64,000 bases of DNA from the NCBI GenBank assembly GCA_017428105.1, contig JAFRRM010000023.1, positions 24,644-88,643 on the forward strand, written 5' to 3'. Shown here in pieces: positions 7,470 through 15,372 of this stretch; the first letter of the stretch is position 1; the number at the start of each line of letters is the position of its first letter. A program made the translations under genes and the position numbers. The notes beneath the pieces were generated by a model, which did not search any database, had not been told where the DNA came from, and worked only from the letters and a program-made list of their open reading frames with translations. This DNA is from Lachnospiraceae bacterium. GTDB taxonomy: Bacteria; Bacillota; Clostridia; Lachnospirales; Lachnospiraceae.

Positions 7470-9101
7470 ATGATCACAGTCAGCAATGTAACGGTCCGAT
7501 TCGGAAAGTCCGCCCTCTTTGAGGACGTCAATGTTAAATTCGTGCCCGGCGAATGCTACGGCCTGATCGGGGCCAACGGCGCCGGAAAGTCCACGTTCCT
7601 GCGCGTTCTGACCGGAGAACTGGAACCGAACCGCGGCGAGGTGCACATCACGCCGGGCGAGCGGCTCTCCTTCCTGAAGCAGGACCATTTCGCATACGAT
7701 GAATTCCCGGTGCTGGAGACGGTCATGCTGGGCAATCCCCGCCTGGTGGAGATCATGAAGGAGAAGGATGCGCTCTACGCGAAGGAGGACTTCACGGACG
7801 CGGACGGCATCCGCGCCAGCGAGCTCGAAGGCGAATTCGCCGCCATGGACGGCTGGGAAGCGGAGTCCGACGCCGCCGCGCTCTTAAACGGCCTGGGCGT
7901 GGAGCCGGAATACCATTATCTGCTCATGAAGGAGCTGGACGGCGCGCTCAAAGTCAAAGTCCTGCTGGCGCAGGCCCTGTTCGGCAACCCGGACATCCTG
8001 CTGCTGGACGAGCCGACCAACCACCTGGACCTGGCTGCCATCGCCTGGCTGGAGGAGTTCCTGATCAACTTCGAAAACACCGTGATCGTGGTCTCCCACG
8101 ACCGCTATTTCCTGAATAAAGTCTGCACCATGATCGCGGACATCGACTACGGCAAGATCCAGCTCTACGCCGGCAACTATGACTTCTGGTACGAATCCAG
8201 CCAGCTGCGCATCCGCCAGATGAAGGAAGCCAACAAGAAGAAGGAGGAGCAGATCAAGGAGCTGCAGGAATTCATCCAGCGCTTCTCCGCGAACGCTTCC
8301 AAATCCAAGCAGGCCACGTCCCGCAAACGGGCGCTGGAGAAGATCCAACTGGAGGACATCCGCCCGTCCAGCCGCAAATATCCGTACATCGACTTCCGCC
8401 CGGACCGCAGCATCGGCAACGAAGTGCTGGAAGTCCATAACCTCACCAAGACCGTGAACGGCGTGAAAGTCCTGGACGACGTTTCCTTCGTCCTGCGCCG
8501 CGAAGACAAAGTGGCGCTCGTCGGCTCGGACGAGCTGGCCAAGACCACGCTCTTCCAGATCCTGATGGGCGAGCTGGAGCCGGACAGCGGTTCCTACAAA
8601 TGGGGCGTCACCACCAGCCGGGCCTACTTCCCGAAGGACAGCTCGGATGAATTCAAGAGCGACCTCAACATCACCGAATGGCTCACCGGCTATTCGCAGA
8701 TCAAGGACATGACCTATGTGCGCGGCTTCCTGGGCCGCATGCTCTTCGCCGGCGACGACGGCGTGAAGAAGCTCTCCGTGCTGTCCGGCGGCGAGCGCGT
8801 GCGCTGCATGTTCTCCAAGATGATGATCTCCGGCGCCAACGTGCTGCTCTTCGACGAGCCCACGAACCATCTGGACATGGAATCCATCACCGCCCTGAAC
8901 AACGGCATGATGAAGTTCCCGGGCGTGATCATCTTCTCCTCCCGGGACCATCAGATCGTCCAGACCACGGCGAACCGGATCATGGAACTGGTGAACGGAA
9001 AACTGATCGACAAGATCACGACTTACGACGAATACCTGGCGGACGACGTCATGGCCATGAAGCGCCAGGTCTACCATGTGGATGCGAAGGATCTGGAGTG
9101 A
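7470..9101 (+). CDS. ABC-F family ATPase, YkpA-like, with one degenerate nucleotide site
   Basis: A 543-residue protein with two ABC domains and no membrane segments, the layout of ABC-F ribosome-associated factors. Domain 1 has a canonical Walker A (GANGAGKST, 34-42), Walker B LLLDEPTNHLD (177-187) and VVSHDR; the charged linker with KKKEEQ follows around 250-290. Domain 2 has signature LSGGER (438-443) and Walker B FDEPTNHLD. In contrast its Walker A is GSDELAKTT (352-360, Ala for Gly), its H-switch is SSRDH (Arg492 for His), and the domain 1 signature is LDGALK instead of LSGGEK. These three changes all fall in the same composite site. The zinc-ribbon gene follows after 43 bp. Overall similarity is to YkpA-type proteins as I recall them; the precise cellular role is unknown. 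Confidence 0.9.
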   Translation: MITVSNVTVRFGKSALFEDVNVKFVPGECYGLIGANGAGKSTFLRVLTGELEPNRGEVHITPGERLSFLKQDHFAYDEFPVLETVMLGNPRLVEIMKEKDALYAKEDFTDADGIRASELEGEFAAMDGWEAESDAAALLNGLGVEPEYHYLLMKELDGALKVKVLLAQALFGNPDILLLDEPTNHLDLAAIAWLEEFLINFENTVIVVSHDRYFLNKVCTMIADIDYGKIQLYAGNYDFWYESSQLRIRQMKEANKKKEEQIKELQEFIQRFSANASKSKQATSRKRALEKIQLEDIRPSSRKYPYIDFRPDRSIGNEVLEVHNLTKTVNGVKVLDDVSFVLRREDKVALVGSDELAKTTLFQILMGELEPDSGSYKWGVTTSRAYFPKDSSDEFKSDLNITEWLTGYSQIKDMTYVRGFLGRMLFAGDDGVKKLSVLSGGERVRCMFSKMMISGANVLLFDEPTNHLDMESITALNNGMMKFPGVIIFSSRDHQIVQTTANRIMELVNGKLIDKITTYDEYLADDVMAMKRQVYHVDAKDLE

Positions 9102-9144
9102 TCCGGATCGCACGGCCGCCCCTGAAGTGAAAGGAAGGAACATC

Positions 9145-9702
9145 ATGGAAAGAATTTGCACTCATTGCGGAACCCCTCTGGAAGACAACGCCCTGTTCTG
9201 CCCGGAATGCGGCGAACGGGTGACCGCCCTCCCGGCGGCGGACGACTGGCTGGAGGAGGCCCCGGCTGCCGGGGCTCCCGAAGCGGAAGCCCCCGCGCCT
9301 GCGTTTACGGCGCCTGCTCCCCCGCAGACCGCGCCCATGCCCGTTGTCCCGCCCGTGAAGCCGGCAAGCGCCCCCGCGGCCCCGAAGACGAACGAGCCCG
9401 AGACCGTCACGGTCTACAATAAACCGCTCAGCACCGCCGTTTATTTCTGGACCCTGTTCCTGTTCCTGCTTCCCGGCATCGGCCTGATCGTCATGCTGAT
9501 CATGGCCTTCACCGCCAAGAACCAGAACCGCCGGAACTTCGCCCAGGCCTGCCTGATCTACGTGCTGATCGCCCTGATCCTGCTCGGCCTGTTCATGCTG
9601 GTCCTGGTCGTGAGCGGCAAGAGCTTCGGCATCGACATCAGCAAGTTCAGTTTCAAGGTCATCTGGGAAGGGATCCTGGAAGGGATCGGATTTGTGAAAT
9701 AA
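9145..9702 (+). CDS. zinc-ribbon membrane protein
   Basis: A 185-residue protein starting MERICTHCGTPLEDNALFCP, a short CxxC-CxxC zinc ribbon of the kind found at the N-terminus of many small Firmicute membrane proteins. Residues 30-90 are a Pro/Ala-rich linker, followed by two hydrophobic segments (about 97-120 and 130-155) and a short amphipathic tail ending IGFVK. AAGGAAGGA precedes the ATG at 9145. It lies 43 bp after the ABC-F gene with no terminator between, so the two are probably co-transcribed. Function is unknown. A decayed copy of its 3' end lies at 10918-11021. Confidence 0.8.
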   Translation: MERICTHCGTPLEDNALFCPECGERVTALPAADDWLEEAPAAGAPEAEAPAPAFTAPAPPQTAPMPVVPPVKPASAPAAPKTNEPETVTVYNKPLSTAVYFWTLFLFLLPGIGLIVMLIMAFTAKNQNRRNFAQACLIYVLIALILLGLFMLVLVVSGKSFGIDISKFSFKVIWEGILEGIGFVK

Positions 9703-9734
9703 AAAACAGAGTCAGATACCCTGTCCCGGAAATA

Positions 9735-9762
9735 GGGGCGGCCGTCCTGGCCGCCCCCCTTT
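9735..9762 (+). terminator. intrinsic terminator after zinc-ribbon gene
   Basis: Perfect 9-bp arms GGGGCGGCC and GGCCGCCCC (9735-9743, 9749-9757) with a 5-base loop are followed by CCTTTTG. It closes the ABC-F/zinc-ribbon transcript. Confidence 0.8.
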
Positions 9763-9779
9763 TGTCTTTGTACCGGTTC

Positions 9780-10376
9780 TCATTCGATCACTCTCTTTAC
9801 CGGATCCGCATACCGCATCATTTCCTCAAATGAGCCCACACCGGGCAGATGCATGAAAATCAGTCTGCCCTCCGCCGGAAAGACGATCTCATATCCGATC
9901 ACGGGCCGGCCGGGACTGTTTTCCGCATGTTCGTCCCAGCGGTAATATGTGCGGCCGTTGACCTCCGTTTCTTTATATCCGTTATTCAGAAACCCCTGCA
10001 GCGTGACGGTTCCGTCCTCAAACAGATACGTCTGACAGATGAGCGACTGGCAGCGTTCCCGGTCATAGTCCGTCCGAAGCTGTCCGGCCAGGTCCTCCGG
10101 CAGATCGACATGATAGGCCACGGAAACGTAAACGTTTTCCCGCTTCGTGACGGAGGTCAGCGTATACTGATCTTCGGGCAGGACAGGCACATAATACGTT
10201 TCGGCTTTTCGTGAGGTTTTTTTTCTTTCAGCATTTTCAAACTCCTCGATCGATTTAAAGGATTCGATCTCAGGGATCTGCCCGACAGGTTCTAAACGTT
10301 TATTATCATACCGGGTGCAAGCCGTAAGACATACAGTGAAAAGTATCAAACAAAGAATGGGTGTTTTCTTTCTCAT
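9780..10376 (-). CDS. lipoprotein of unknown function
   Basis: A 198-residue protein with a lipoprotein signal peptide: Lys/Arg start, hydrophobic core and the lipobox LTAC with Cys20, so it should be anchored outside the membrane. The mature part is mixed alpha/beta with no motif I recognise; it contains TYYVPVLPEDQYTLTSVTKR and GYEIVFPAEGRLIFMHLPG. AGGAGG precedes the ATG. It lies 24 bp downstream of a truncated metzincin protease gene on the same strand and convergent with the zinc-ribbon gene. The pair is absent from any operon context I know and sits between two copies of the zinc-ribbon 3' end. Confidence 0.75.
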   Translation of the reverse strand: MRKKTPILCLILFTVCLTACTRYDNKRLEPVGQIPEIESFKSIEEFENAERKKTSRKAETYYVPVLPEDQYTLTSVTKRENVYVSVAYHVDLPEDLAGQLRTDYDRERCQSLICQTYLFEDGTVTLQGFLNNGYKETEVNGRTYYRWDEHAENSPGRPVIGYEIVFPAEGRLIFMHLPGVGSFEEMMRYADPVKRVIE

Positions 10377-10400
10377 CTCGTCAACCTCCTCTCAACCAAA

Positions 10401-10751
10401 TCAGTGTGCATTGGGGTTAAAATGTGTTTTGCAGGCCGGACACCAAATGTCTGTAGTATATAGGCTGGTGGAATCGTACCCGCCATTCATTATACAAGCA
10501 TATCCTGACGAACACAATCCATCATAACAACCAAACATATGACTTATCTCATGCTGCATAATCCGCACCCTGTGGATGTTCGGGTCAGAAGTATACGGCA
10601 TTTGATCTACCACAGCAAACTTGCCCCCAATATAATTAGTCACACCATATGCGACAGGGACATGTGTGCTCCAATTACCACAGAAAGGGCCGCATAGCAA
10701 CGTAATAAACAAATCATATCCAGAAGAAGAGATACTGTTTCCTGTTGTTTC
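10401..10751 (-). pseudogene. 5'-truncated metzincin-type zinc protease
   Basis: The minus strand is open from a TGA at 10752-10754 to a stop at 10401, about 116 residues, with no upstream ATG; the only start-like codon is a TTG at 10712 inside conserved-looking sequence. It contains the zinc motif HEISHMFGCYD (HExxHxxGxxD) and a following CIMNGG that looks like a Met-turn, as in metzincin proteases. The C-terminus WCPACKTHFNPNAH looks complete, while the signal peptide and N-terminal half are missing. The region is visibly AT-richer than its surroundings. It could be a remnant, or the 5' end may lie in another frame through a frameshift. Confidence 0.65.
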
Positions 10752-10876
10752 TCAAAACTTATTCTCCTTTCCTGTGTTCTTACCTATATAACAATCAGAA
10801 AGACCAAAAACGGACATCATAATTATATTTTTTTCAAAATTTAAAAAAGATGGGAAATTATTCTATTTCCTTTCTT
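10752..10876. other. AT-rich non-coding stretch
   Basis: This 125-bp stretch has long A and T runs, unlike the rest of the window. I see no gene in it. It separates the truncated protease from the ABC-F/zinc-ribbon relic and may be the eroded 5' region of the protease gene. Confidence 0.5.
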
Positions 10877-10879
10877 CCT

Positions 10880-11021
10880 GACAAGATCACAACTGATGAC
10901 GAATGCTTGGCTGACATCATCAGCGGCAAAAACTTCGGCATCGATATCAGTAAGTTCAAGTAAGTTCAGTTTCAAGGTCATCCGGGAAGGGATTCTGGAA
11001 GGGATCGGATTCGTCAAATAA
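10880..11021 (+). pseudogene. relic fusing the 3' ends of the ABC-F and zinc-ribbon genes
   Basis: Translation from 10880 gives DKITTDDECLAD, matching the ABC-F C-terminal DKITTYDEYLAD, and continues in frame with IISGKNFGIDISKF, matching VVSGKSFGIDISKF of the zinc-ribbon protein. A perfect 10-bp tandem duplication, AGTAAGTTCA at 10949-10958 and 10959-10968, then creates a stop at 10961. The remaining bases to the stop codon at 11019-11021 still match the zinc-ribbon gene closely. The relic is best explained by duplication of the ABC-F/zinc-ribbon pair followed by an internal deletion. Confidence 0.85.
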
Positions 11022-11053
11022 ACATCCGGCCGATGTCCACGGCCGGATGTTTT
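11022..11053 (+). terminator. intrinsic terminator beside the relic
   Basis: Perfect 11-bp arms, starting ACATCCGGCCG at 11022 with the complement at 11040-11050, enclose a 7-base loop and run into TTTT. It lies directly after the relic stop codon. Confidence 0.75.
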
Positions 11054-11107
11054 CAGGGCGGACCAGGGGGGCCGCCCCTCGTTTTCGGGGGGATGTTATG
11101 AAAATCG

Positions 11108-11135
11108 TAGGGGCGGACGCCTACGTCCGCCCCTA
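11108..11135 (-). terminator. GC-rich 12-bp palindrome downstream of the Nudix gene
   Basis: Arms TAGGGGCGGACG (11108-11119) and CGTCCGCCCCTA (11124-11135) are perfectly complementary around a 4-base loop. It lies 28 bp after the Nudix stop and has no U-run, so it may be a repeat element or a 3'-end stabiliser as much as a terminator. Confidence 0.55.
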
Positions 11136-11162
11136 TGTTCTCCGGGTGATCCGGATGATCGA

Positions 11163-11633
11163 TCATATCGGTATTTCCTGTCCGTTCAGGACGGCTCTCA
11201 CCAGGTCGTCGCCGCGGTAACAGAGTTTGAGGGAGAAGAAGGGGACGTTTTCCCGGATGAGTCTGAAAAAGATGCGGTCGCCTTCCCACTGGGGCAGGGC
11301 GTCGATCTCCTCTTCCGGGATCCAGCGGAGAACGCCTTCCCGGGTGTCCGTGAGGGTGCCGGTAAATTCGTCGGCGGTGAAAAGGTGCATATATTCGGTG
11401 CCCCATTCGTCGCTGACAAAGGTGACGATGCCGCGGAAGCGGTACTGCGTGAGGGTCAGGCCGGTCTCTTCGCGGACTTCCCGGAGGAGGCAGTCCTCCG
11501 GACTTTCGCCCTCTTCGAATTTGCCGCCCACGCCGACCCATTTGCCGTGGTTGAGGTCATGGTCTTTTTTGATGCGGTGGAGCATCAGATAAGCACCGCC
11601 GCGGCGGATGTAGCAAAGGGTCGTGTTGTGCAT
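11163..11633 (-). CDS. Nudix hydrolase, 8-oxo-dGTP diphosphatase-like
   Basis: A 156-residue Nudix protein. The Nudix box runs through GKFEEGESPEDCLLREVREE with TGL after it, residues about 37-59, giving the metal-binding REVREE core. The N-terminus MHNTTLCYIRRGGAYLMLHR and HGKWVGVGGK resemble the MutT/YtkD branch that hydrolyses oxidised nucleotides. It starts 1 bp after the DUF1287 stop, so the two are probably co-transcribed. Substrate is inferred from family resemblance only. Confidence 0.9.
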   Translation of the reverse strand: MHNTTLCYIRRGGAYLMLHRIKKDHDLNHGKWVGVGGKFEEGESPEDCLLREVREETGLTLTQYRFRGIVTFVSDEWGTEYMHLFTADEFTGTLTDTREGVLRWIPEEEIDALPQWEGDRIFFRLIRENVPFFSLKLCYRGDDLVRAVLNGQEIPI

Positions 11634-11634
11634 T

Positions 11635-12588
11635 TTATTCCCCGTCGAAGCCGTTCCAGCGGTAGTGGCCCACGATGGTCTTGTTCGTGGAGGTCAGGTA
11701 GTCCTCTTCGTAGAGGGTCTGGCCTTCGTTGGCGTGATGGAGCACATAGGGGACGCCGTCGTCCGCGCGCCGGTCGGAGATCACGGCGATGTGGCCGTTC
11801 CACAGGCCGCTGCTGCCGAAGAAGATCACGATGTCGCCGGGCTGCCAGGCGGCCAGGTCCGTGAGGTCCGTGGTCAGTTTCTCCGCGCGGTGTTCAAAGA
11901 AGGGATAGAGCACGCGCACGCGGCGGAAATCGATCTTGTCCTCGCCGATCTCGAAAGCGCCCTCGCGGCCCAGTCCCTGCTCCGCCAGTTCGGTGGTGAA
12001 CCACTGGGGGTGGTTTCGGATATCCGCATCCACGAGGCTCTTGAAATCATAGCCCGCGGCTACCAGGCCGGCCGCCACCACGTCCGTGCAGACGCCTTCC
12101 CAGATGCCCTGTTCGTTGATCTCTGGGTAGCCGCCCGCAAAATAGCTGGAGGCGTTGTACTGGGGCTTGCGGGACAGGTATTGCTTGGCGCCGCGCAGGA
12201 TGTCCGTCTGGTCGTCCACGCCGTTGGCGTTCTTGTCCAGCGGGCTGTGATAGGTCGCGATGCCGAAGTCCTCGCCGGTCTTGATGTAATGGCCGGGCAT
12301 GCGGGTATAGTCGAAAGCCGGCCCGACGTATTCGGTGTCGGTCGGATAGGGTTCGGTCACGGTGGTGGGTTCGGGAGTGGTGGTGACGTCTTCGGTCTCC
12401 GGGTCCAGGGTGGGGGAGACGACGGGAAGGGTCGGGGCTTCGGTGACCTCGCCGGAGCGGGCGGCGGTGGATTCGTCGCTTTCGCGCACGCTGGCGCCGC
12501 AGGCTGCGGTAAAGGCCAGGACGGCGATGATCATCAGGGCCATCCAGCCCAGTTTCCGGGGGGTTTCGGATCTATTCAAATCTCTCAT
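11635..12588 (-). CDS. DUF1287 domain lipoprotein
   Basis: A 317-residue protein starting at the ATG at 12588, which follows CAGGAG. It has a lipoprotein signal with FTAACG (Cys30), then a Thr/Pro/Glu-rich linker to about residue 80, and a C-terminal domain with EGVCTDVVAAGLVAAGYDFKS, PGDIVIFFG and GHIAVISDRRADDGVPYVLHH. The Cys and His in these blocks resemble the catalytic pair of NlpC/P60-like papain folds, to which DUF1287 is related, so cell-wall hydrolysis is possible. A promoter with -35 at 12646 and -10 at 12624 precedes it. Substrate unknown. Confidence 0.85.
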   Translation of the reverse strand: MRDLNRSETPRKLGWMALMIIAVLAFTAACGASVRESDESTAARSGEVTEAPTLPVVSPTLDPETEDVTTTPEPTTVTEPYPTDTEYVGPAFDYTRMPGHYIKTGEDFGIATYHSPLDKNANGVDDQTDILRGAKQYLSRKPQYNASSYFAGGYPEINEQGIWEGVCTDVVAAGLVAAGYDFKSLVDADIRNHPQWFTTELAEQGLGREGAFEIGEDKIDFRRVRVLYPFFEHRAEKLTTDLTDLAAWQPGDIVIFFGSSGLWNGHIAVISDRRADDGVPYVLHHANEGQTLYEEDYLTSTNKTIVGHYRWNGFDGE

Positions 12589-12623
12589 AGAGTATCTCCT
12601 GAAAAACATGTGATAACCTCGCT

Positions 12624-12651
12624 ATTATATCACAATATCCCGTTCCGTCAA
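12624..12651 (-). promoter_or_regulatory. promoter of the DUF1287-Nudix unit
   Basis: On the minus strand TTGACG (12646-12651) and TATAAT (12624-12629) are 16 bp apart, ending 35 bp before the DUF1287 start codon. Confidence 0.75.
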
Positions 12652-12744
12652 GGAAATTGCAGTTTCCGGACGGCTTTTTCGGGGCTGCCGCCGGAGGCTT
12701 CCGGACCGCGCCGCGGTTCTTGGGACCGGGCCGGCCGCTGTTCC

Positions 12745-14928
12745 TCATTCCACGCCGCGCCGGTAATTGCCCCGGGTGAAGGCCAGATCACTGCCGGGCT
12801 TTGCGGCCTCCGCCGGGCCGCCCGCCATGCCCGCCAGCACGCGGGACAGGATCTCCCGGGCTTCTTCCCGGGTCTCGGTGGTGAAATGCACGCGCAGGCG
12901 GCTGCCGTACAGGGGCTGGTCCGCCAGATATAACGGCACCGCGTTGTACAGGACGCTCAGACAGCTGCGGCAGCGGGCTTCGCAGAAGTGGGAAGCGCCG
13001 GTGCGGTCAGTGAGCGGCGTGAAGGCCGGACGGGACAGGGCCGGCTGTTTCTGTTCCTTCAGGCAGCGGCCTCTCGTTTTGAACAGGCACTGGGCGGAGA
13101 TCATGAGCGGCAGACGGCCGTAGATGAGCTGCTCGCGGGGGAGGAGGCCCCGGCCCAGATCCGCCAGGTCCTTCTCGTGCGGTTCCAGGGGGAGGGTCAG
13201 GCTCTGCGCGCCCATCGCCGCGGCTTCCGCCTCCGCCGCCGTGTTCCAGACGTACAGGCTGCTGTCAAAGACGCGTTCGCCCGGAAGCTGCTGCTCCTGC
13301 CAGAAGCCGGCCTCCTCCAGGGAGGCGAACAGCACCCGGTCCGGGGCGTTTTCCCGCACGCTGCGAAGCGAATTTTCCGCGGAGAAAAGGCGGCGCATCT
13401 CCTGGCGGAAGACGGGAGGCAGGACATAGCCCGCGCACTTTCCGGCGGCTCGGATCCGGTCCGCCAGCGGGCCGAATTCCTCCGGAGTCACATAATCCGC
13501 GGGAAGGTAGACGGCGCCGGCCGGGCTGTGCAGGACTTCATCCAGAAGGCGGACGTCGTCCAGCTGCACGATGAGGTCTGCGGGAGCGTAGGAGGCCAGG
13601 AAACGGGGCTCCGCGGCCGTCCGCGGGATGGCGGCCGGTTCCGGCGGGGCGGGCTGGCGGTAAGGCGCCAGCAGGGCTTCCCGCAGGTCCTCCAGCGCCT
13701 GGCGGCGCAGTTCGTTCAGAGCGGACAGGGGGAGGAAGGAAGCGCCGTCCGTATCGACGGCCAGGCGGCCGATGCAGAAATCGCTTCCGCCGGTCTTCCG
13801 GATCTGCTGCCGCAGTTTTTCTTCGGTCAGGGGCTGTTTCAGCGCCGCCTGCGCCGCGGGGCCTTCCGTCTCCGCGGAGACGCCGCCGCGCGACAGGGTC
13901 AGGCGCACCGGTTCATTCTGACGGAACACCAGGCGGCCTTCCGCCTCCAGCGGACGCGGTCCCAGATAATCCGTCCGGATCCGCTGTTTTTCCTCTTCCG
14001 ACAGGCTTACATGGGTCTTTTTCGGTCCCGTGTCCAGCATATCCGCGCCGTTATGACGGCGGTAGTAGCCGGCCGTGAAGCCGCCCCGGTCGAACAGGGC
14101 GGACAGGGCTTTGCGGTCTTCTTCCCGCACGCGGAAGCGGCCTTCCTCAAGCAGGTCCAGATATTTGCGGTAGATGGCCGTGACGCCCGCGGTGTATTCC
14201 GGGCTCTTCATGCGCCCTTCGATCTTCAGGGAGCGGACGCCGGCCTGCTTCAGGGCCGGGAGTTCGTCCAGGCCGCACAGATCGCGCAGATTCATCATGC
14301 GGCCGTCTTCATAGGGCAGGCGGCAGGGCTGGGCGCAGCGCCCGCGGTTGCCGCTGCGGCCTCCCAGGAAGGAGCTCATCAGGCAGCGGCCCGAATAGCA
14401 GTAGCACAGCGCGCCGTGGACGAAGACTTCGGTCTCCAGGCCGCTCTCCTCCCCGACCGCGCGGATCTCCTCCAGGGACAGTTCCCGCGGCAGCACCAGG
14501 CGTTTCACGCCGCGCGCCTTCAGGAGCCGCGCGCCTTCCGGGCCGCAGACCGCCGACTGGGTGGACATATGCAGCGGCAGGCCGGGGAAATGCTCCCGCA
14601 GGAAGGCCAGCACGCCCAGATCCTGGATGATGACGCCGTCCAGGCCGCTGCGATAAATGGGCTCCATATAGCTGTACAGCCGGTCGAACAGTTCCCGCTC
14701 CTTGAGCAGGGTGTTGACGGTCAGATAAACTTTCCTGCCCCGCAGGTGGGCGTAGTCGAGTGCCCGGAAAAGGCGGTCGCCCTCCGGATTGTCCGCATAG
14801 GCGCGGGCACCGAAAAGAGGACCGCCCATATAGACGGCGTCGGCCCCGGCCTCAAAGGCGGCCATCAGGGAATCGAAGGACCCGGCCGGGGAAAGGAGCT
14901 CCATCGGCGCGGGATCAGGTCTCGTCAT
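12745..14928 (-). CDS. U32 family peptidase / hydroxylation-type protein
   Basis: A 727-residue member of peptidase family U32. The N-terminal TIM-barrel part has MELLSPAGSFDSLMAAFEAG, the signature EVFVHGALCYCYSGRCLMSS and the Cys-rich GNRGRCAQPCRLPY, whose cysteines bind an iron-sulfur cluster in characterised relatives. A long C-terminal part corresponds to the DUF3656 region, with more Cys at HFCEARCRSCLS. Relatives such as RlhA and TrhP hydroxylate RNA bases, so protease activity should not be assumed. It overlaps zapA by 14 bp, an arrangement common in Firmicutes. Confidence 0.9.
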   Translation of the reverse strand: MTRPDPAPMELLSPAGSFDSLMAAFEAGADAVYMGGPLFGARAYADNPEGDRLFRALDYAHLRGRKVYLTVNTLLKERELFDRLYSYMEPIYRSGLDGVIIQDLGVLAFLREHFPGLPLHMSTQSAVCGPEGARLLKARGVKRLVLPRELSLEEIRAVGEESGLETEVFVHGALCYCYSGRCLMSSFLGGRSGNRGRCAQPCRLPYEDGRMMNLRDLCGLDELPALKQAGVRSLKIEGRMKSPEYTAGVTAIYRKYLDLLEEGRFRVREEDRKALSALFDRGGFTAGYYRRHNGADMLDTGPKKTHVSLSEEEKQRIRTDYLGPRPLEAEGRLVFRQNEPVRLTLSRGGVSAETEGPAAQAALKQPLTEEKLRQQIRKTGGSDFCIGRLAVDTDGASFLPLSALNELRRQALEDLREALLAPYRQPAPPEPAAIPRTAAEPRFLASYAPADLIVQLDDVRLLDEVLHSPAGAVYLPADYVTPEEFGPLADRIRAAGKCAGYVLPPVFRQEMRRLFSAENSLRSVRENAPDRVLFASLEEAGFWQEQQLPGERVFDSSLYVWNTAAEAEAAAMGAQSLTLPLEPHEKDLADLGRGLLPREQLIYGRLPLMISAQCLFKTRGRCLKEQKQPALSRPAFTPLTDRTGASHFCEARCRSCLSVLYNAVPLYLADQPLYGSRLRVHFTTETREEAREILSRVLAGMAGGPAEAAKPGSDLAFTRGNYRRGVE

Positions 14929-15232
14929 GGCGGATCTTGCTGGAGACCAGCTCGTGCTTGACGCTGTAGAGCTCCTGCTCCATCGCTTCCTGCTTTTTGG
15001 TCAGTTCCTCCACTTTGGCCTGGGCCTTGAAATAATCGTCCGCCAGGTTCAGCACCAGCATCAGGTAGCGGACGTCCTCCGTCTGTCTTAAATACCCTTG
15101 TGTACGGGCCAGCTCCGCGGCCTTTCCGTTCACGTAGGTCGCGACGCGCTGCAGGTAGCCCTCCTGCTCCGCGCCGCCCAGCACGTAGGATTTTCCCAGC
15201 AAAGTGACTTCTGTATAATTCTTCTCAGCCAT
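14915..15232 (-). CDS. zapA: cell division protein ZapA
   Basis: A 105-residue protein, EVTLLGKSYVLGG at the N-terminus and a C-terminal coiled coil (AQAKVEELTKKQEAMEQELY), the ZapA layout; ZapA bundles FtsZ filaments at the division ring. The start is the ATG at 15232 preceded by AGGAGG; an upstream extension would run into the promoter. The stop overlaps the U32 peptidase start. Confidence 0.88.
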   Translation of the reverse strand: MAEKNYTEVTLLGKSYVLGGAEQEGYLQRVATYVNGKAAELARTQGYLRQTEDVRYLMLVLNLADDYFKAQAKVEELTKKQEAMEQELYSVKHELVSSKIRHDET

Positions 15233-15269
15233 GGAACCGGCCTCCTGATCATTGCATTTTTCCTCATCC

Positions 15270-15298
15270 AGTATAGTATAGGAAGGGCTAAAAGACAA
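15270..15298 (-). promoter_or_regulatory. promoter of zapA-U32
   Basis: On the minus strand TTGTCT (15293-15298) and TATACT (15270-15275) are 17 bp apart, 37 bp before the zapA start. A second overlapping TATACT lies 5 bp upstream. Confidence 0.7.
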
Positions 15299-15321
15299 GG
15301 GAGAAATACAATATCTATTAA

Positions 15322-15354
15322 GAAAAGAAAAAAGACCCCCAAGATATGGGGGTC
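15322..15354 (-). terminator. intrinsic terminator after the HIT gene
   Basis: Arms GACCCCC and GGGGGTC (15334-15340, 15348-15354) with a 7-base loop are followed on the minus strand by TTTTTTCTTTTC. It ends the long glycan operon before the zapA promoter. Confidence 0.88.
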
Positions 15355-15372
15355 GGCGATTTTTCGAAAGTC

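Noticed and set aside
9780..11021. Insertion sequence or prophage fragment
   Set aside because: No transposase, integrase or terminal inverted repeats are visible; only direct repeats derived from a neighbouring gene.
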